DNA of 64,000 bases from Leishmania mexicana MHOM/GT/2001/U1103. Taxonomy: Eukaryota > Euglenozoa > Kinetoplastea > Trypanosomatida > Trypanosomatidae. The DNA lies in assembly GCF_000234665.1 (NCBI RefSeq), contig NC_018318.1:248001-312000 (forward strand), given 5' to 3'. The position numbers were made by a program, and so were the translations under genes. The notes under the pieces were generated by a model that saw nothing but the letters and a program-made list of their open reading frames with translations, searched no databases and was not told the DNA's origin. Below, one piece after another: positions 8,773-20,818 of this stretch (positions are counted from its first letter, which is position 1; each line of letters opens with the position of its first letter).

Positions 8773-11226
8773 CGCTCCTCATACTTTTCTGCCTCTCATG
8801 CGGTTGTGCGTCGTCGTCAGTAACACGCAAACAACAAGAGCAGCCGCAGTAGCCGTTGGGAAGATGTAAAAGGTTGGGACGTGCTGAGCTCAAGGTCATA
8901 TGTCAGCCTCCATCAGCGGGGATGGCCGACAGTAGTGGTGCAAAGAAAGGTCAAGAGAGCGCGGCACGGTTTTCCGATCTGTTTGGCTTGACTTCATAGG
9001 TTTGTCTTGCTGTGCGCGCGCATCTTTCCTGGGATCGATGTGTGTGGATCATTGCGCTTGCATGCGTGTGTAGGTGCGGCTCCACGACGCGCATGCGAGG
9101 TCCGGCAAGCGGCATCACGCGCAGAAGAACAACACACGCACGCACCCTCCTGCACCGGTGCTCATGTCCTAAGATGTCAAGCAAGAGAGCACGGAAGAAG
9201 ACAGAGAGCGAGAAAAAAGGGAGGAGGGGAAGGGTAAAGGTGCAAGGCGCGCAAGAGAGAAGTATGCGCGTGTGTGGGAGTGCACTGTGCGAGGAGGCAC
9301 GCCCGTGCAGGCGTGAGCGAGGAGGTCTGCGTCCATGAGTTCGTCAGCCAGAGGAAAGTCTGTAAGCGTGGCCCCTGTCGGGCACCGCTCTACACACACC
9401 TGCGTGGGCAACCCCTAGGATGGACTTTTTTTTTGCGCATAGCCCTCCCCTCACCACCCCCACACCGCTTGCACACAGACGCCCACAACGCCCCCCTCAG
9501 CCATCCGCTGCGACGACACCGAAGACAACGTGAAGTCTCGCAGGGAAAAAACAACAACCACCAACCAAACAGAAAGTCTCAAGAAATCACCACCACAACG
9601 GAGAGAATGGCAGACGTTGTAGACTGAAAAAAAAATCGCCAGCGAGAGCGTCGCGACGTTGGGAAAGCGAGGGAGACGGCTTGGCGATGAAAAGAACGTG
9701 ATTGACACCCCGGCCGCTGCCTGCCAAGCCTGCATGCACGCTTTCAGCGTTCCCCCAAACGTCTAAGCAAACAAAGTCCGCTGCGACGTCGTTCTGCGCG
9801 CCGGTCACACGGACCCTTTAAAGGCATACCTTGTGGCCAGGACCACAAACACGTCTTACTCGCGGCGATGGGAGTAATGCCGTCGGGACACTGGTCGGGC
9901 AGAACGCCAGCATCTTTTTTTTTGTGTGGGAGAGAGCCCACACAGGTATTATGCTACACGCGAGACGGGCCACGACACATTTTCTTGCGTCGTCCTGAGT
10001 GCGTTTTATACTTACTGGCAGTGGTGTTGGGGGAGCCCCTCCTGCTGCGCAGTCCGTGCTCGACAGTGGCATCTGTTCAAAAACCGCCGGTGGCGCAGTG
10101 AGTTTGTTCGGCGTGCCTGATTCCTTACAAAACTGGGAGCTGGGAAGCCGCATGGCGACACATTCACTCGAGCACAGTGCAGAGGAAGACGCAGACTGCG
10201 CTTTAAACGAGAAGAAACACTACACCGAAACAGTGATGAAGCAATGGGAAACATACCGTACAGGATTAGATACCATGGGGGAAGATCTTCTTGCCGCATG
10301 CACCCACACCTCCCCCCTCACATACACGTGTGTGTCTGTGTCTGTGTGTGTGTGGGAGGGAGGGTGGTGGTGTGGGTGTCGCGCACGCAACATGCCATGA
10401 TGCTGAAGCACAAATGTATTGTCTTCGTGCGAGAGAGAGAACAACAACAAAAACAAAACAAAGCAAAGAAATGCAAGCGGGTCTTTCCACATGCTCATCT
10501 GTCGAGTCCCCCCCCTCTCCCCCTCTCCTCCCCCCTCGCCACTCCTCCTCGCCTCCAACACACGGATGAAGAAACACGATAAAAGGAGAAAACAACAACA
10601 ACAAAAGCAGAATCAGCGCGAGATGCATGCAGAGCGCCGCTGCCGCGTCTTCCTTTGCGTCATCTAGAGGAACAACAGCACAGTGACAGCGAACAAAGGG
10701 GGTGGGGGGGATGGAAAAAGATGAAGAATAGGCCCCACTACAGGCCGACCGACAGAAAAAGAACGAGTGGGAGGGCGTGTGTGTGTGTGGGGGGGGGCGG
10801 TTGCGTGTTTGGCGTGACGGCAGGTCTGTACCACTTTCACTGGACAATTGACGACTTGCAGAACGGCATAAACAACAAGGGGCGGGGTGGGGTGGTCTTG
10901 GTGGTGGTGGAGGAATAAGGCTTTCAGTCCCACGCATGTGTGCGCATATGGCACCGCGCGCACAATCTTGTCTTGTCTTCGTCCAAGCCTCGCCGTCCTC
11001 CACACACAACCCCCCCCTCTCCTTCCCCCTCTCCCTTCGTGTGAACGCAATCGCCCGCGCCCCGCTGTGTCCCAATGCTCGTTCGAAATCTATTCCAAAG
11101 TCCAAGCGGCAAACTCGAACGTCGCACGGCTGTGCTTTGCTCAGACCCACACAGGCACAGACGCACACATATATACATATATATATATATATGCATGTAC
11201 ATCTACGTACGCATATATATATATAT

Positions 11227-11260
<34 letters not shown>

Positions 11261-11801
11261 CAGCGGACGTGGGACGGTTCAGGCGAGAGGGCGATACTAC
11301 CGATAAGGAAGCCAACACAGACACACAGGAATGCACGAGCGCGAGAGGGAGTGAAAGACAACGCGGCGAGCGAGGGAAACAAGGCCGTGGTGCGGCGATG
11401 GCTGAAAATGGCGCTGGGAAGTTCACCGCTGAGAGGACAACTCCGTGCATTGGCATAGAAACACACACGCGCCTGCAAGCCTCGTTCTCCTTCCTCTGTG
11501 TCTGTTCCCGTGTGTGCGCCCAATGTGTCTGTCTGCAGTGCAGCAGGTAGGGTGCGGGTCAAGAGCCGCCGCGCGAAGGACTTCGCCCTCATTACCCAGG
11601 ACACCTGTCGTCCTCGCCGAGGCACGACAGGCCGAGTACCCTTCTTTGCCATCGCACTACACCAAAAGGACAACGATGGCGACCATACTCATGGACGCAA
11701 ACACACGGCTGGGCCTCTCGCGCTGCGAGCAAACCTCGCGCCCCCCACGCTGCGCTGTCCTTCCATCGAACGAAAAAAAAAACAAGTCAACATATTTGCC
11801 G
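8773..11801. other. 3-kb spacer 3' of ELO paralogue 3
   Basis: Bases about 8850-10150 are more complex in sequence than the rest but contain no convincing gene or recognised element. The remainder carries GT, CA and TA tracts. Confidence 0.6.
11160..11262. repeat. compound TA and (CA)n microsatellite
   Basis: Two TA blocks separated by a short unique piece, then about 16 CA units; in the spacer 3' of elongase paralogue 3. Confidence 0.92.
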
Positions 11802-12773
11802 TCACTCGTACTTCTTGTAGTCGTTGTTCAACATCACCGGCAGCGTCGACGGTGCGGCCGACCTCGACGTCTTTTTGATGTACCGGCTACGGAAGAGGTT
11901 GCTGAAGAGAATGACGTAGGAGACGTACATCATCAATGCCAGCTTCGCGTTTGAGGAGCGGCAGTCGCAACCGCCGCCAAATTGGTCCATGTAGAACACA
12001 TACACGGCAATGATGGTGCCGACCACCATCTGCGCAATCTGGAGGAAGGTAATGAGCGGGGCAACAAGGCGCACGTACTTGCGGTACCCGCAGGCAGCCA
12101 GAAAGTAGTAGAAGTACATGATGGAGTGCACGCCGTAGTTCATGCAGACAAACCACAGACCACTGCTGGTTACCGACATCCACCCATGCCAGCAGTACAG
12201 CATGACGGTGACGTGGTGATACCAGTGGAGGAAGATGACGGGCTTCTTCTGAAAGACAAGGAGGGCGGTGTCGAGCATCTCCAGGATCTTGCTGAACATG
12301 AAGGCCAGGCAAAGAAGTCCCGAGATGTTGCGGCGGTACATGTCATCCTTGAAGACGCAGATTGACGTATCCAGAGAGCCGCGTACGGTTACAGCATCTA
12401 CACCCTCGCGGAACCCAGGCGGGATGACGATGTTGCGGCGCATGCCCGGTGTCATGCTTGCAACATATCGCAGCGTGCTCGGCTCCAACCCGCTGATCGC
12501 GGGCGCCGTCACCAACTCATACAGCCGTGGTACACAGTAGTAGACGCCAACGAAGGAGAAGAGAGACAGAAGCAAATTCCACACGATGCTTATGGTGCGC
12601 AGGTTGTAGGCGGGGCGGTTCTTCATAAAGGTTTCGCTCACGACATGGACGAGGAGGAGGTACAGTGCCGTGGCGACGATAGGGATGTCGATGTGGTCCT
12701 CCACCCAGCGATCCATGTACGGGAAGTCGACGGCGTCCGCCATGGCCTGCAGGTGTCTCGTAAGAATGTCCAT
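11802..12773 (-). CDS. ELO-family fatty acid elongase, paralogue 3
   Basis: Predicted ER elongase condensing enzyme, 323 residues. The histidine box LHWYHH has H183, H186 and H187, with the flanking ELO signatures FSKILEMLDTALLVFQKKP and MNYGVHSIMYFYYF. It is close to paralogue 1 but has about 25 extra residues in the lumenal or cytosolic loop before the box (residues 95-145). The last four residues, KKYE, match a classical KKxx ER-retrieval signal. The start is well supported: a polypyrimidine tract on the minus strand (about 12833-12853) is followed by the first AG at 12801-12802, and the first ATG after it is at 12773, so the leader is about 27 nt. The family assignment is firm; the substrate is not known. 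Confidence 0.95.
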   Translation of the reverse strand: MDILTRHLQAMADAVDFPYMDRWVEDHIDIPIVATALYLLLVHVVSETFMKNRPAYNLRTISIVWNLLLSLFSFVGVYYCVPRLYELVTAPAISGLEPSTLRYVASMTPGMRRNIVIPPGFREGVDAVTVRGSLDTSICVFKDDMYRRNISGLLCLAFMFSKILEMLDTALLVFQKKPVIFLHWYHHVTVMLYCWHGWMSVTSSGLWFVCMNYGVHSIMYFYYFLAACGYRKYVRLVAPLITFLQIAQMVVGTIIAVYVFYMDQFGGGCDCRSSNAKLALMMYVSYVILFSNLFRSRYIKKTSRSAAPSTLPVMLNNDYKKYE

Positions 12774-12800
12774 TTTTTTCTATTCGTTATGCTTCACAAG

Positions 12801-12856
12801 CTCGGTCCGCGTGTGCGTGCGTGGGTGTGTGTGTGGGGAGGGGAAGGGGTTTTGAT
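12801..12856 (-). promoter_or_regulatory. trans-splice acceptor region of ELO paralogue 3
   Basis: On the minus strand a C/T-rich tract (about 12833-12853) is followed by an AG-free stretch to the first AG at 12801-12802. The next ATG is the annotated start at 12773. Confidence 0.65.
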
Positions 12857-13486
12857 CTGCCTTGAGAGCGTGTGTCCTTTCGGGCGCTTCCGTGCCTTTT
12901 TCGGAGCTTTCACTGGCTTGTCTGGAAGGGCTCGCGACAGGTGCGGAGAGGGCGAGCGGGTGACACCACAGTGAAGGCCAAAAAACAGAAAACTGGAAAC
13001 ACGTCAGACGCGTACGATACACGAACCAAACAAGATACGCACAGACACACACACACACACACGAAAGTTTGGCAATCACAAGAGAGAAGGAGAACGGAAG
13101 AAGAAAAAAAATCGGTGCCGACTTTTCGAACGAGACCACGTGCGTGTGAGGAGGACGATGCAGTGCTTATCGGAGGATGAGAGATGAGGAGGGGAGGGGA
13201 GACGAGGAAGGTGAGGTAGAAGCGTGGAAGCGCCGTTTTTTATTTTTTTATTTTTTTATACATCTTGCAATGCGTATTTCACTCGCGAAAAGCCGCGGCC
13301 GCCGCTGAGTTCGGGGTGCGTTTTCTGCGGATCGCCTGCGCATGTGTGCCCGTGCGCACATATGCCGTGTGGTTCAGCCCACATACACGCGAAAAAAAAA
13401 AACGAAACAAAACACGTCGAGACAGCAGCAGCGCCGGCCACGGACGGGCGAGCTCGTCTTCGCCTTTTTTTTCGTTTTCCTCCATG

Positions 13487-13520
13487 CCCCCCCCCCTGGG
13501 GGGAGGGGTAGGGGGGGGGG
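13487..13520. repeat. adjacent poly-C and poly-G runs (C10-T-G6-A-G4-TA-G10)
   Basis: Ten C's face three G runs in 34 bases, able to fold either as a GC hairpin or as a G-quadruplex. It is in the spacer between paralogues 4 and 3. Confidence 0.85.
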
Positions 13521-15638
13521 CTACATCCTCGTCACTGAGAAGGATAGTGGCACGCATGAGGGCAGCCATCGACCGAAACCGCAGACAGGCACCTGCGCGC
13601 ACCACTTCCGGCGAAGAAGCGAAGACGAAGAGTACAACGGAATGGTGAATTGACGCCTACATGTCATGACATGCATGCGCAAGGATGGTGTTCACAACAC
13701 AAGCCTTATGATGCGCATATATATATATATATATAACGCAAAAAAAACGAATACCGGTGATATGGTCGTACACCCGAGAGGTGCTCAGGCGGGCGGAGTC
13801 GAAATTCATGGGGAGCGTGCGGAGGTCCACACAGAGGCGTACTCAGACAGACATCAAAGGAAAATGGGCAGTAGTAGCCACATAAATGGTTAAGAGCATA
13901 AGGCGCGGATGCGCACCTGGGTGTGTATGCGCTTCGATGTCGTGCAAGCAAGGACACTGCGAGCGGTGGCCGTCATCCACAAGGCTTAACCACGTAGCCA
14001 TGGACGCACGTCGACGTGCTTATAGAGTCGTCATCGAAGCACACACACACACACGAGCGTACATTCCTCCTGCACGTCCACACAGTGACACACACACGTA
14101 TACAGGAAGAGAAGCCAAAGAAGGCCGGTGAGCACACAAGAGGGCATATCAACGGAAACTGAAAGCCAGCAAGCACAGAAGCCCTCACGATTCCACCCGT
14201 GAGCTTCCCGTGAATGCAGTCGCTTGCTTGAGGGGTGAGAGGGGGGTTTCTACAGAGAGAAAGCAAAAATAAAAGTGAAGGATGCGAACGGTGGCGTGGA
14301 TGGTGCCCAACACCCTCCCCCCAGGTTGCACACCCACTCAGGTAAAGCGTGTTACTGCCACTGCCAGATGGCAGGGAGGGTGTGCGTGGTTATGTGTGTG
14401 TTTGTGGGGCGGGAGGGGGGGTTGGCTGGGGGAGAGAGGCCGGCACAACAAAGGGCTTGAAACGTGCAGAGATGGCTCGACGGTGCCGCACAGGCGGAGA
14501 GGAGGGCGGGTACCGCAGACGTGATGCGGGGGGAAACAAGCACGCAGAGAAGACGACACGAACAACCGCACTCAGACAAGCATGTGCCACGTAGGCAAAG
14601 ACGTAGATGGAGAGGCGTATGGGAGTATCACATACACACACAAAAAAAAATAAACAACACCAACACCACCAAAGGGGGTGGGTGGGGGGCCCATGACGTG
14701 GAGGGGGTAAGTGAGGGAGAGAATCGCGCTTCGAGGATAGGGACTGGTGCGCCAGGCAAAGGCACCTGCAGAGCCACACACACAAAAATAAGCTGAGCCA
14801 AGCAGGATGGCACATCATACACATGGAGTCGGCAGGATACGTCACAAGTGTGATCAGAACAACAAAAAAGAAATATACGTTGCACCAACTATGGCTTCTG
14901 TCCGAGAGCGCTGTCTTCCTGCACATGCTGGTGTGTGTACGCTGGTGCACGTCAGATAGGTTTGATATCTGAACGAAACATTGTGACGGAAAGCAACAAC
15001 GTAGAGACATGAGTGCACAACAGCGAAGAAACGAATGGGTCGTCGAGCGACAGCAACGCCAAGAGAAAGAGAGAAAGACACACACGGGGGAGGGGAGGGG
15101 CGAAGCAATGCGCACATGAGTCCACTGCCAGCATGGGAGAGCAGCCAGAAGACGAAAAAACAAAACAAAACGACATGACCACGCAGAGGAACAGGCGCCA
15201 TCGTCTCCCCACACACGGATACCAACACCCACATGCACACACAGGCGCTCGAAGCTTTCCGCGCGTCGCGTAATACCGGAGAGAGAGAAAGAGATGGACC
15301 CATCCACAGCAGAAGCCAAAAGCAAAGCAGAGGATGCAAACCGACGCCCCACATGCTCATACCAGGAAGGACCCGAGTTTCGCTTCTGTAGAGCGCCGTG
15401 CGCTGGGATTGATCGAGCAAATCAACGCAGAGTCCCACCTTTCACCACTACAACAGCAACGACAACGGCCACACTACACACATAATAATACTTACAGACG
15501 AAACAACAACAACGACAAGAACTACGGGACGACGACGAAGAAGAGAATAGGTAGACGAAAGAAATGGCGAAACGAGCGCCAGGACAGGCTGCCGGTGCAA
15601 CTCGAGGATTCAGGTAAAAAAAAATAAGCAAAACAAAG

Positions 15639-15640
<2 letters not shown>

Positions 15641-15679
<39 letters not shown>

Positions 15680-15784
15680 CATATACATATATATACATAC
15701 ATATATATACATATATATACATATATATACATATATATACATATATATACATATATATACATATATATACATATATATATATAT
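15641..15784. repeat. ATATAC hexamer array passing into an ATATATATAC decamer array
   Basis: Seven tandem ATATAC hexamers (15641-15682), a short mixed zone, then seven exact ATATATATAC decamers (15701-15770) ending in pure AT. Confidence 0.93.
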
Positions 15785-16304
15785 CGCTATATGACTATAT
15801 GTGTACGTGTATAGATACGTATATATATACATCTACGTAAGCACACAGACAAACAGACACACACACACACAAAAAAAAAGTACGTAAGTAATAACAAACC
15901 GAAGAAGAAGGCGACCAGCAACAACGACACAGCAGAGCGCGTGCACACCAAAGATGCTGCCGCAGGCGAAAACAGGCACGGATGTGCATGCCACCGCGCG
16001 CCATCGCAACTCACTTTCGGTCGCGTGTGACGCTTAAGAGGCGCACATGCGGGGAGGGGGGGGTGAGCGCTGCGTCGTCCTTGCCCCGTGATGAGCAGAG
16101 ACAGACATGGACGAGGCTGTAGTTTACAAGAAGCCCTCCGTCGTTTCGTGCAGCGAGAAAAGCAAGCTAAACGAAACCGGAAACATGCTCCCTTTTAGCG
16201 CCCCCCTTGAAACCACCGCCTTTCCAGACACTCAACGCGTGAACACAAAATACGCTGAGCATCACTTGAAGACAACGCAAGCCGGTTGTCGTCATATCGG
16301 TCCG

Positions 16305-17462
16305 CTAGTCTTCTTTGTTGACCGCCTCAGTTCGTTTGATCGCTGGAGAAGTGCGCGCGCGCGCCAGCACGAGGCTGTTCTCGTGCACGCGCTTGTCCAG
16401 GTACAGCTCCTTGAACAGCACCGCAAACAGCACGCAGTAGCTGCCATACATCAGCATGCCCATGCGCATGCATGTCGGGTCGCTGTCACAGCCCCAGAAC
16501 CGGTCAGACATGTCGAAGGCGGGCACACGCGACGCCCGCGCGCCCGTCGTCACGACGCTCTTCGCGTTGCAGTAGGCGTAGTAGGCGTTGCTGAGCACCA
16601 CCTCGGAGAGCTTGAAGAAGAGCGTGTTGCAGTGCTCGGGGCCCAGCCAGTACTGGAAGTACGTGTACACGGTGACGTACATGCCAATGAACATCTGCAG
16701 CACCTGCAGCAGCGTGATCACCGGCGCGAAGGGGCGAATCGACTTGCGCAGCCCCATCATGACGAGGAAGTAGTAGAAGTACATGAAGGAGTGCACGAAG
16801 TAGTTCATGGCGCAGAAGACGATGCCGCTCGGCATCGGCATGTACGACGACAGCCACACGTAGATGGCGGTGACGATGTGGTGATACCAGTGCAGGAAGG
16901 AGACAGGCTTGCGCTGCAGCACCAGGAAGAGCGTGTCGAGCAGCTCCGGTGTCTTGAGGTACATAAAGAGCGCCGTGTAAAAGGCGCGCGGGCCATCATA
17001 GTTCTTGTCCAGCAGCTGGTCCGTGTATGTCGTGATGCGGGGGTTGTGCTTGTGGATGTTGCTGTGGTCGAAGGCGCCACCCGGGCTTGGGGCGTAGTAG
17101 TTGTTGCGGATTTGTTTGTCCCCAAAGTTCGTCGAACGACGCACGGACAGCTGCGCGTAGCACGTCTTGTGGAAGCTTTTTTCGATCCACATTGTGTGGA
17201 AGAGGTTCTGCACGCAGTGGTAGGAACCGAGCACCGACAGAAGAGACAGGGCAAGGTTCCAGGCAGCGACGAGGTAGGTGATGTCAAACGCCCACGCACG
17301 CCGCTCAATCAGCCCAGAAAGAATGAAGACGATGATGAGGTACAGGAGGGCAGTGTAGACCGGGTAGTCGGGTGCGGCGTCGAGGAAGTTGCGCGCAGAG
17401 CTGCCCTTGAAGCTGGCTGGAGTGTTGATCCACTCCATGGCCCACTCGTAGATGGGCGACAT
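16305..17462 (-). CDS. ELO-family fatty acid elongase, paralogue 4 (enlarged)
   Basis: Predicted ER elongase condensing enzyme, 385 residues, the longest ELO in the window. The histidine box LHWYHH has H191, H194 and H195, preceded by LKTPELLDTLFLVLQRKP and followed by MNYFVHSFMYFYYFL. The N-terminal segment DITYLVAAWNLALSLLS resembles paralogue 5. Compared with paralogue 5 it has two insertions: residues about 105-155 (rich in Asn, Ser, His and Arg) and residues about 278-332 (LSNAYYAYCNAKSVV and a Cys-containing loop DRFWGCDSDPTC). A longer frame reaches 17471 only through a non-ATG codon, so the ATG at 17462 was chosen. It is the first ATG after a candidate AG acceptor at 17513-17514. Specificity is unknown. 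Confidence 0.95.
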   Translation of the reverse strand: MSPIYEWAMEWINTPASFKGSSARNFLDAAPDYPVYTALLYLIIVFILSGLIERRAWAFDITYLVAAWNLALSLLSVLGSYHCVQNLFHTMWIEKSFHKTCYAQLSVRRSTNFGDKQIRNNYYAPSPGGAFDHSNIHKHNPRITTYTDQLLDKNYDGPRAFYTALFMYLKTPELLDTLFLVLQRKPVSFLHWYHHIVTAIYVWLSSYMPMPSGIVFCAMNYFVHSFMYFYYFLVMMGLRKSIRPFAPVITLLQVLQMFIGMYVTVYTYFQYWLGPEHCNTLFFKLSEVVLSNAYYAYCNAKSVVTTGARASRVPAFDMSDRFWGCDSDPTCMRMGMLMYGSYCVLFAVLFKELYLDKRVHENSLVLARARTSPAIKRTEAVNKED

Positions 17463-17512
17463 GACTGGCAAAGCGGGTGAATTGATGCGTTATGTGCGAC
17501 GTCCACTCTTGC

Positions 17513-17533
17513 CTGTGTGTGTGTGTGGAGCAC
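17513..17533 (-). promoter_or_regulatory. candidate trans-splice acceptor of ELO paralogue 4
   Basis: A minus-strand CACACA tract followed by AG at 17513-17514. The tract is alternating CA rather than pure pyrimidine, so it is a weaker candidate. The 50-nt leader has no ATG before the start at 17462. Confidence 0.45.
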
Positions 17534-20500
17534 GCTGAGCAGAGGGATGCGAAGAGCAGCGAACCCTGCAGTAGGGAAAGGGGCTGAGTGGGGGAGAAAC
17601 GGAAAAGAGAGTGTGACCGAGGTGAACCACTTCTACAGGGCAGAGGGGTGAGATCGATGGGGGCGGGCGGAGAGTAGGTGAGGGGAGAGGAGTGGGCTGG
17701 AATAAGGCAATTCTCAGCAACAGGATATGAGACAGGACCAGAAGACGAATGGAGAATCAGCTCAAGAGGCCAACGGGCACGTGCACACACACACACACAC
17801 ACATACACATGCACTGGCCAGGAAAGGGGCAAAAGAAAAAAAACACGAAACGGTAGCAGAGGTTGAGGTCCGTCTTGAAACGCCCCCCTCCCCTCCCCTC
17901 CCCTCCCCTCTCTGCAGGGAGGAAGAACGAACAAAAAAAGAAAGGGAGTCTCGCGTGGCCTCCGAAATGCAAGTCAAAATACCAGACGAAAAGGCCTGCC
18001 CCAACGACAGCGCCAGGGAGACGAAACGGGGCGGCTGGGAGGGGAGCAGGGAGATGGCGGATGAGGGAGGGAGGGAGGAGACGTTGGTGACGGTTGAGCT
18101 GTGTGCACACAAGAGGGTTTGCACACCAACTTGTGTGACCCGCGCAGAGATGGGGAGGGGAAAGGGTGGAAAGGGGTGGGAGGGGGGAGAAGAGGGAAGG
18201 GCTCTGGTCGAGAGAAGGGCTTTCGTGGACGTGGCGAGTGGCGTCACGGAGGAGAACAAAGAGGAGAAGGTCATGGAGGGAAAGTACGAGGAGGAGAGCA
18301 CAATGGTGGACACACACACGCGTGCTGCAACCCCGATGATTTACGGCCATATGCAGAGCGATGAGGATGCGAGCCCAGCTGCTCGCTTTCCCTCTTCACC
18401 CTGATGGGTTGGGGGGGGGGAGGGGAAGTCCTTCTGCCTCCCTCTCGTCGTCCTTCTCCGGTATTTACGGTGAGGTCGCGCACGCACTTTTCGCAGCGGC
18501 GTCGACTGTCATTCCGCATTTTGCGTGTTTCGCGCTTTTTCCTTTTCGTTGTTAGAGGGTCGTTTACCGCCCACTTTTGCACCGCACACACACACACACA
18601 GATAGTAGACTGAGTGCTCGCTTTTTGTTGTCCTCCTCTGCTTCTGTGTGCTTGATCATCTCGCCACCGCGAAGCGGTCACTCACTTTTCTCTCCACCCT
18701 CGCCAGCTTCGCGGCAGATAAAACCAAAAAAAAGAAAGCAAAGAAAAAGTGGCGGACACAGCCGGCAATGCTAATGGAAGACTGCCGCTCTTGGAGGCGG
18801 CGCTGTCGACGACACAGGGATTATTCATGCGCACGCGCACCGCACTAGACATAGCCTAGAGAGGCAGGCCACAAGCGGCCATCTCATTAACCAGAGGCCA
18901 CCAAACAAACAAAGAAATCAAAGCGCGAGCGGGAGAGAGGAGGAGGGCAGGCACGGCACCTGCGCGGGTGGAGGGATGGGGAAAGGATATTGATGCAGGA
19001 GTCATTTGCGCCCCCTCCCCCTTATTTTTTCTCACGTCTCCCTTTGTGAGGGGTAGGAGCCGCCGATGCCTCCAACGGACACCCACACCTACACACCAGC
19101 ACGAGCCCACGAGCCTGAACATCTGCTCACATGACGAGGCGAAAGCATTGCCTTCGACATGTCCATCGTCACCGCTCACGCACACGCACTCGCACCCGGG
19201 GGGGGGCGCGAGGGAAAAAGGGAAAGGGACAAGAGCGCGGACACACACACACACACACACACACACGTGGGAGAAGTACCGAAGGAAAGCAAGCCTCCTA
19301 CGTATACGTTGCACATAAGTACTCTAAGGGGCGGAAGAGAGGGGGTGGGCGGGTGAGTGGGGAGCTGCTGGACACTTGAGGGAGGAGGAGGGGGCGGGTG
19401 GCGCATCCGATTGGGCCCGTGCCTCAAAGTGACTGCTTTCCATCCCATCTTTTTTTTTGCGTTGTCAGTGTTTGCGGTTGTTGCTGTTGCCGCTACACAA
19501 AGAAGAGGGAGGGGGCCTCGCAGTGAGCGGCGTGCGGGCTGCGACGCTTCGCCTGTCCATCGGTGCATCTCTGGGGCACCGATAAACAGCCGCTCTTCCA
19601 GCTCTCGCCGCTGCGCTTTGTTCGAGTGCACAGGCTCAGTGCCGCGGCGAGAGATATGCCGCCGCCACGACGCCCCTACAAACACGCTCATAAACACTCA
19701 CGCACACACGCACGCACGCCCGCAAAGCCTGGAAGCGATTCGCGCACATATCCTAACTCCCTACATTAGAGGAAGCAGAGATGGGTAGGGGAGGGGGACA
19801 AGGGGGGGGGGGCTAACCACATCGGAGCCTCTCCGCGCCGGGGAGCCGCGCACCCGCACACCAGCCAACACTCGCCCGTCCCTGCAAGTTTACGCAAAGC
19901 GGGAGGTATGAGGGAGAGATTCGAATTGAAGTGGCCGGAATCGGAGACACACACGTACGCACGCACACACACACGTCTACACACACCCACGTACGCTGAG
20001 AGGCCCTCGAGCACACGCCTTCATGGACACAACGCAAGCAACGGCCAACAAGATAAGAATGCGAACACTCATGGCTAAAACTGAGACATAAAACGAAGAA
20101 GAACCCCCAAAAAGGTGAGGGAGGGAGACTAAGGAAGGTGTGTGTGTGTGTGTGTGTGGGAGAGAGAGAGAGTCAGCGAAAGAGTCCGCGGTCGAAAAAT
20201 ACACGCCCACACACGAAGGGCATTCGAAAACAACAACAACCAACCAACCAACCCTCCCCCCACCCAAAAGGAAGAGGAGGAAGGGATCATCACAGAGCAC
20301 GCGGACGAGCATCCGTTCACTGCATCAAAGGGCGTAAGGAAAGCAATGCGAAGGGAAGAGGAGAAATTGCGTACAATGATGCGTGCGAACAAGATGGCAA
20401 AACACACACACACACATACACACACAGATAAAGTCAGGCAGGGGGATGAGGGATTGAGGGAGGTAAGAGAGGGAGATGTGCTGGCGTCACGCCATTCCAG

Positions 20501-20818
20501 CCCCCCTCCTCCCCCGAAACAAAAAAAATAGTTTCAAAATTTCCCACCAACGCTTTGTCTGAGGTCGTTGATAGAGAAAAGACGGGGAGGGGGAGTGGCG
20601 AAGGCGGTTTGTCGACGCGAGGGGGCCCTCCCCATCCCCCATTCTTTTTTTCTAGCCTGCCATAGACGGTGCCGGCAAACGTGTTGGACGTTGCCAGGTA
20701 AAGGGGAAGGGGCAACTGGGGGAGGGGGGGAGGCTGACCTCTGCGGCAGTGCAGGGACCACCACCACCCCCTCCTCCTCCCGCCCCGTATCCATCACGTC
20801 GTGTCCTTCGCCATGCCG
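17534..20818. other. spacer between ELO paralogue 4 and the DIRE
   Basis: Purine-rich low-complexity DNA with CCCCT and CA tracts. The open frame at 17727-18404 on the plus strand is GGA/GAG-rich and antisense to all genes, so it was not called. Confidence 0.65.
17883..17912. repeat. (CCCCT)n tract
   Basis: Five near-perfect CCCCT units. The minus strand is (AGGGG)n, a potential G-quadruplex, upstream of elongase paralogue 4. Confidence 0.85.

Larger units (their letters stand above)
12857..16304. other. 3.4-kb spacer between ELO paralogues 4 and 3
   Basis: Holds the C/G-run element at 13.5 kb, several CA/TA tracts and the hexamer/decamer array at 15.6-15.8 kb. Frames such as 14390-15352 on the minus strand are compositionally biased and not credible genes. 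Confidence 0.65.

Noticed and set aside
8850..10150. Possible second retroposon in the spacer 3' of ELO paralogue 3
   Set aside because: The sequence is more complex than its surroundings, but no reverse transcriptase or SIDER signature could be found by eye.
10266..11468. 400-residue minus-strand open frame
   Set aside because: Composition follows CA, TA and C-rich spacer tracts; no conserved segment and no ATG in a credible context.
14390..15352. 320-residue minus-strand open frame
   Set aside because: Rich in Cys, Phe, Ser and Val from T-rich and CA-rich DNA; resembles other spacer frames and not a gene.
16107..17480. 457-residue plus-strand open frame
   Set aside because: Antisense shadow of elongase paralogue 4, caused by high GC at third codon positions. 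Similar shadows occur opposite every large gene.
17727..18404. 225-residue plus-strand frame rich in Glu, Gly and Arg
   Set aside because: Product of GGA/GAG-rich spacer, antisense to the transcription unit.
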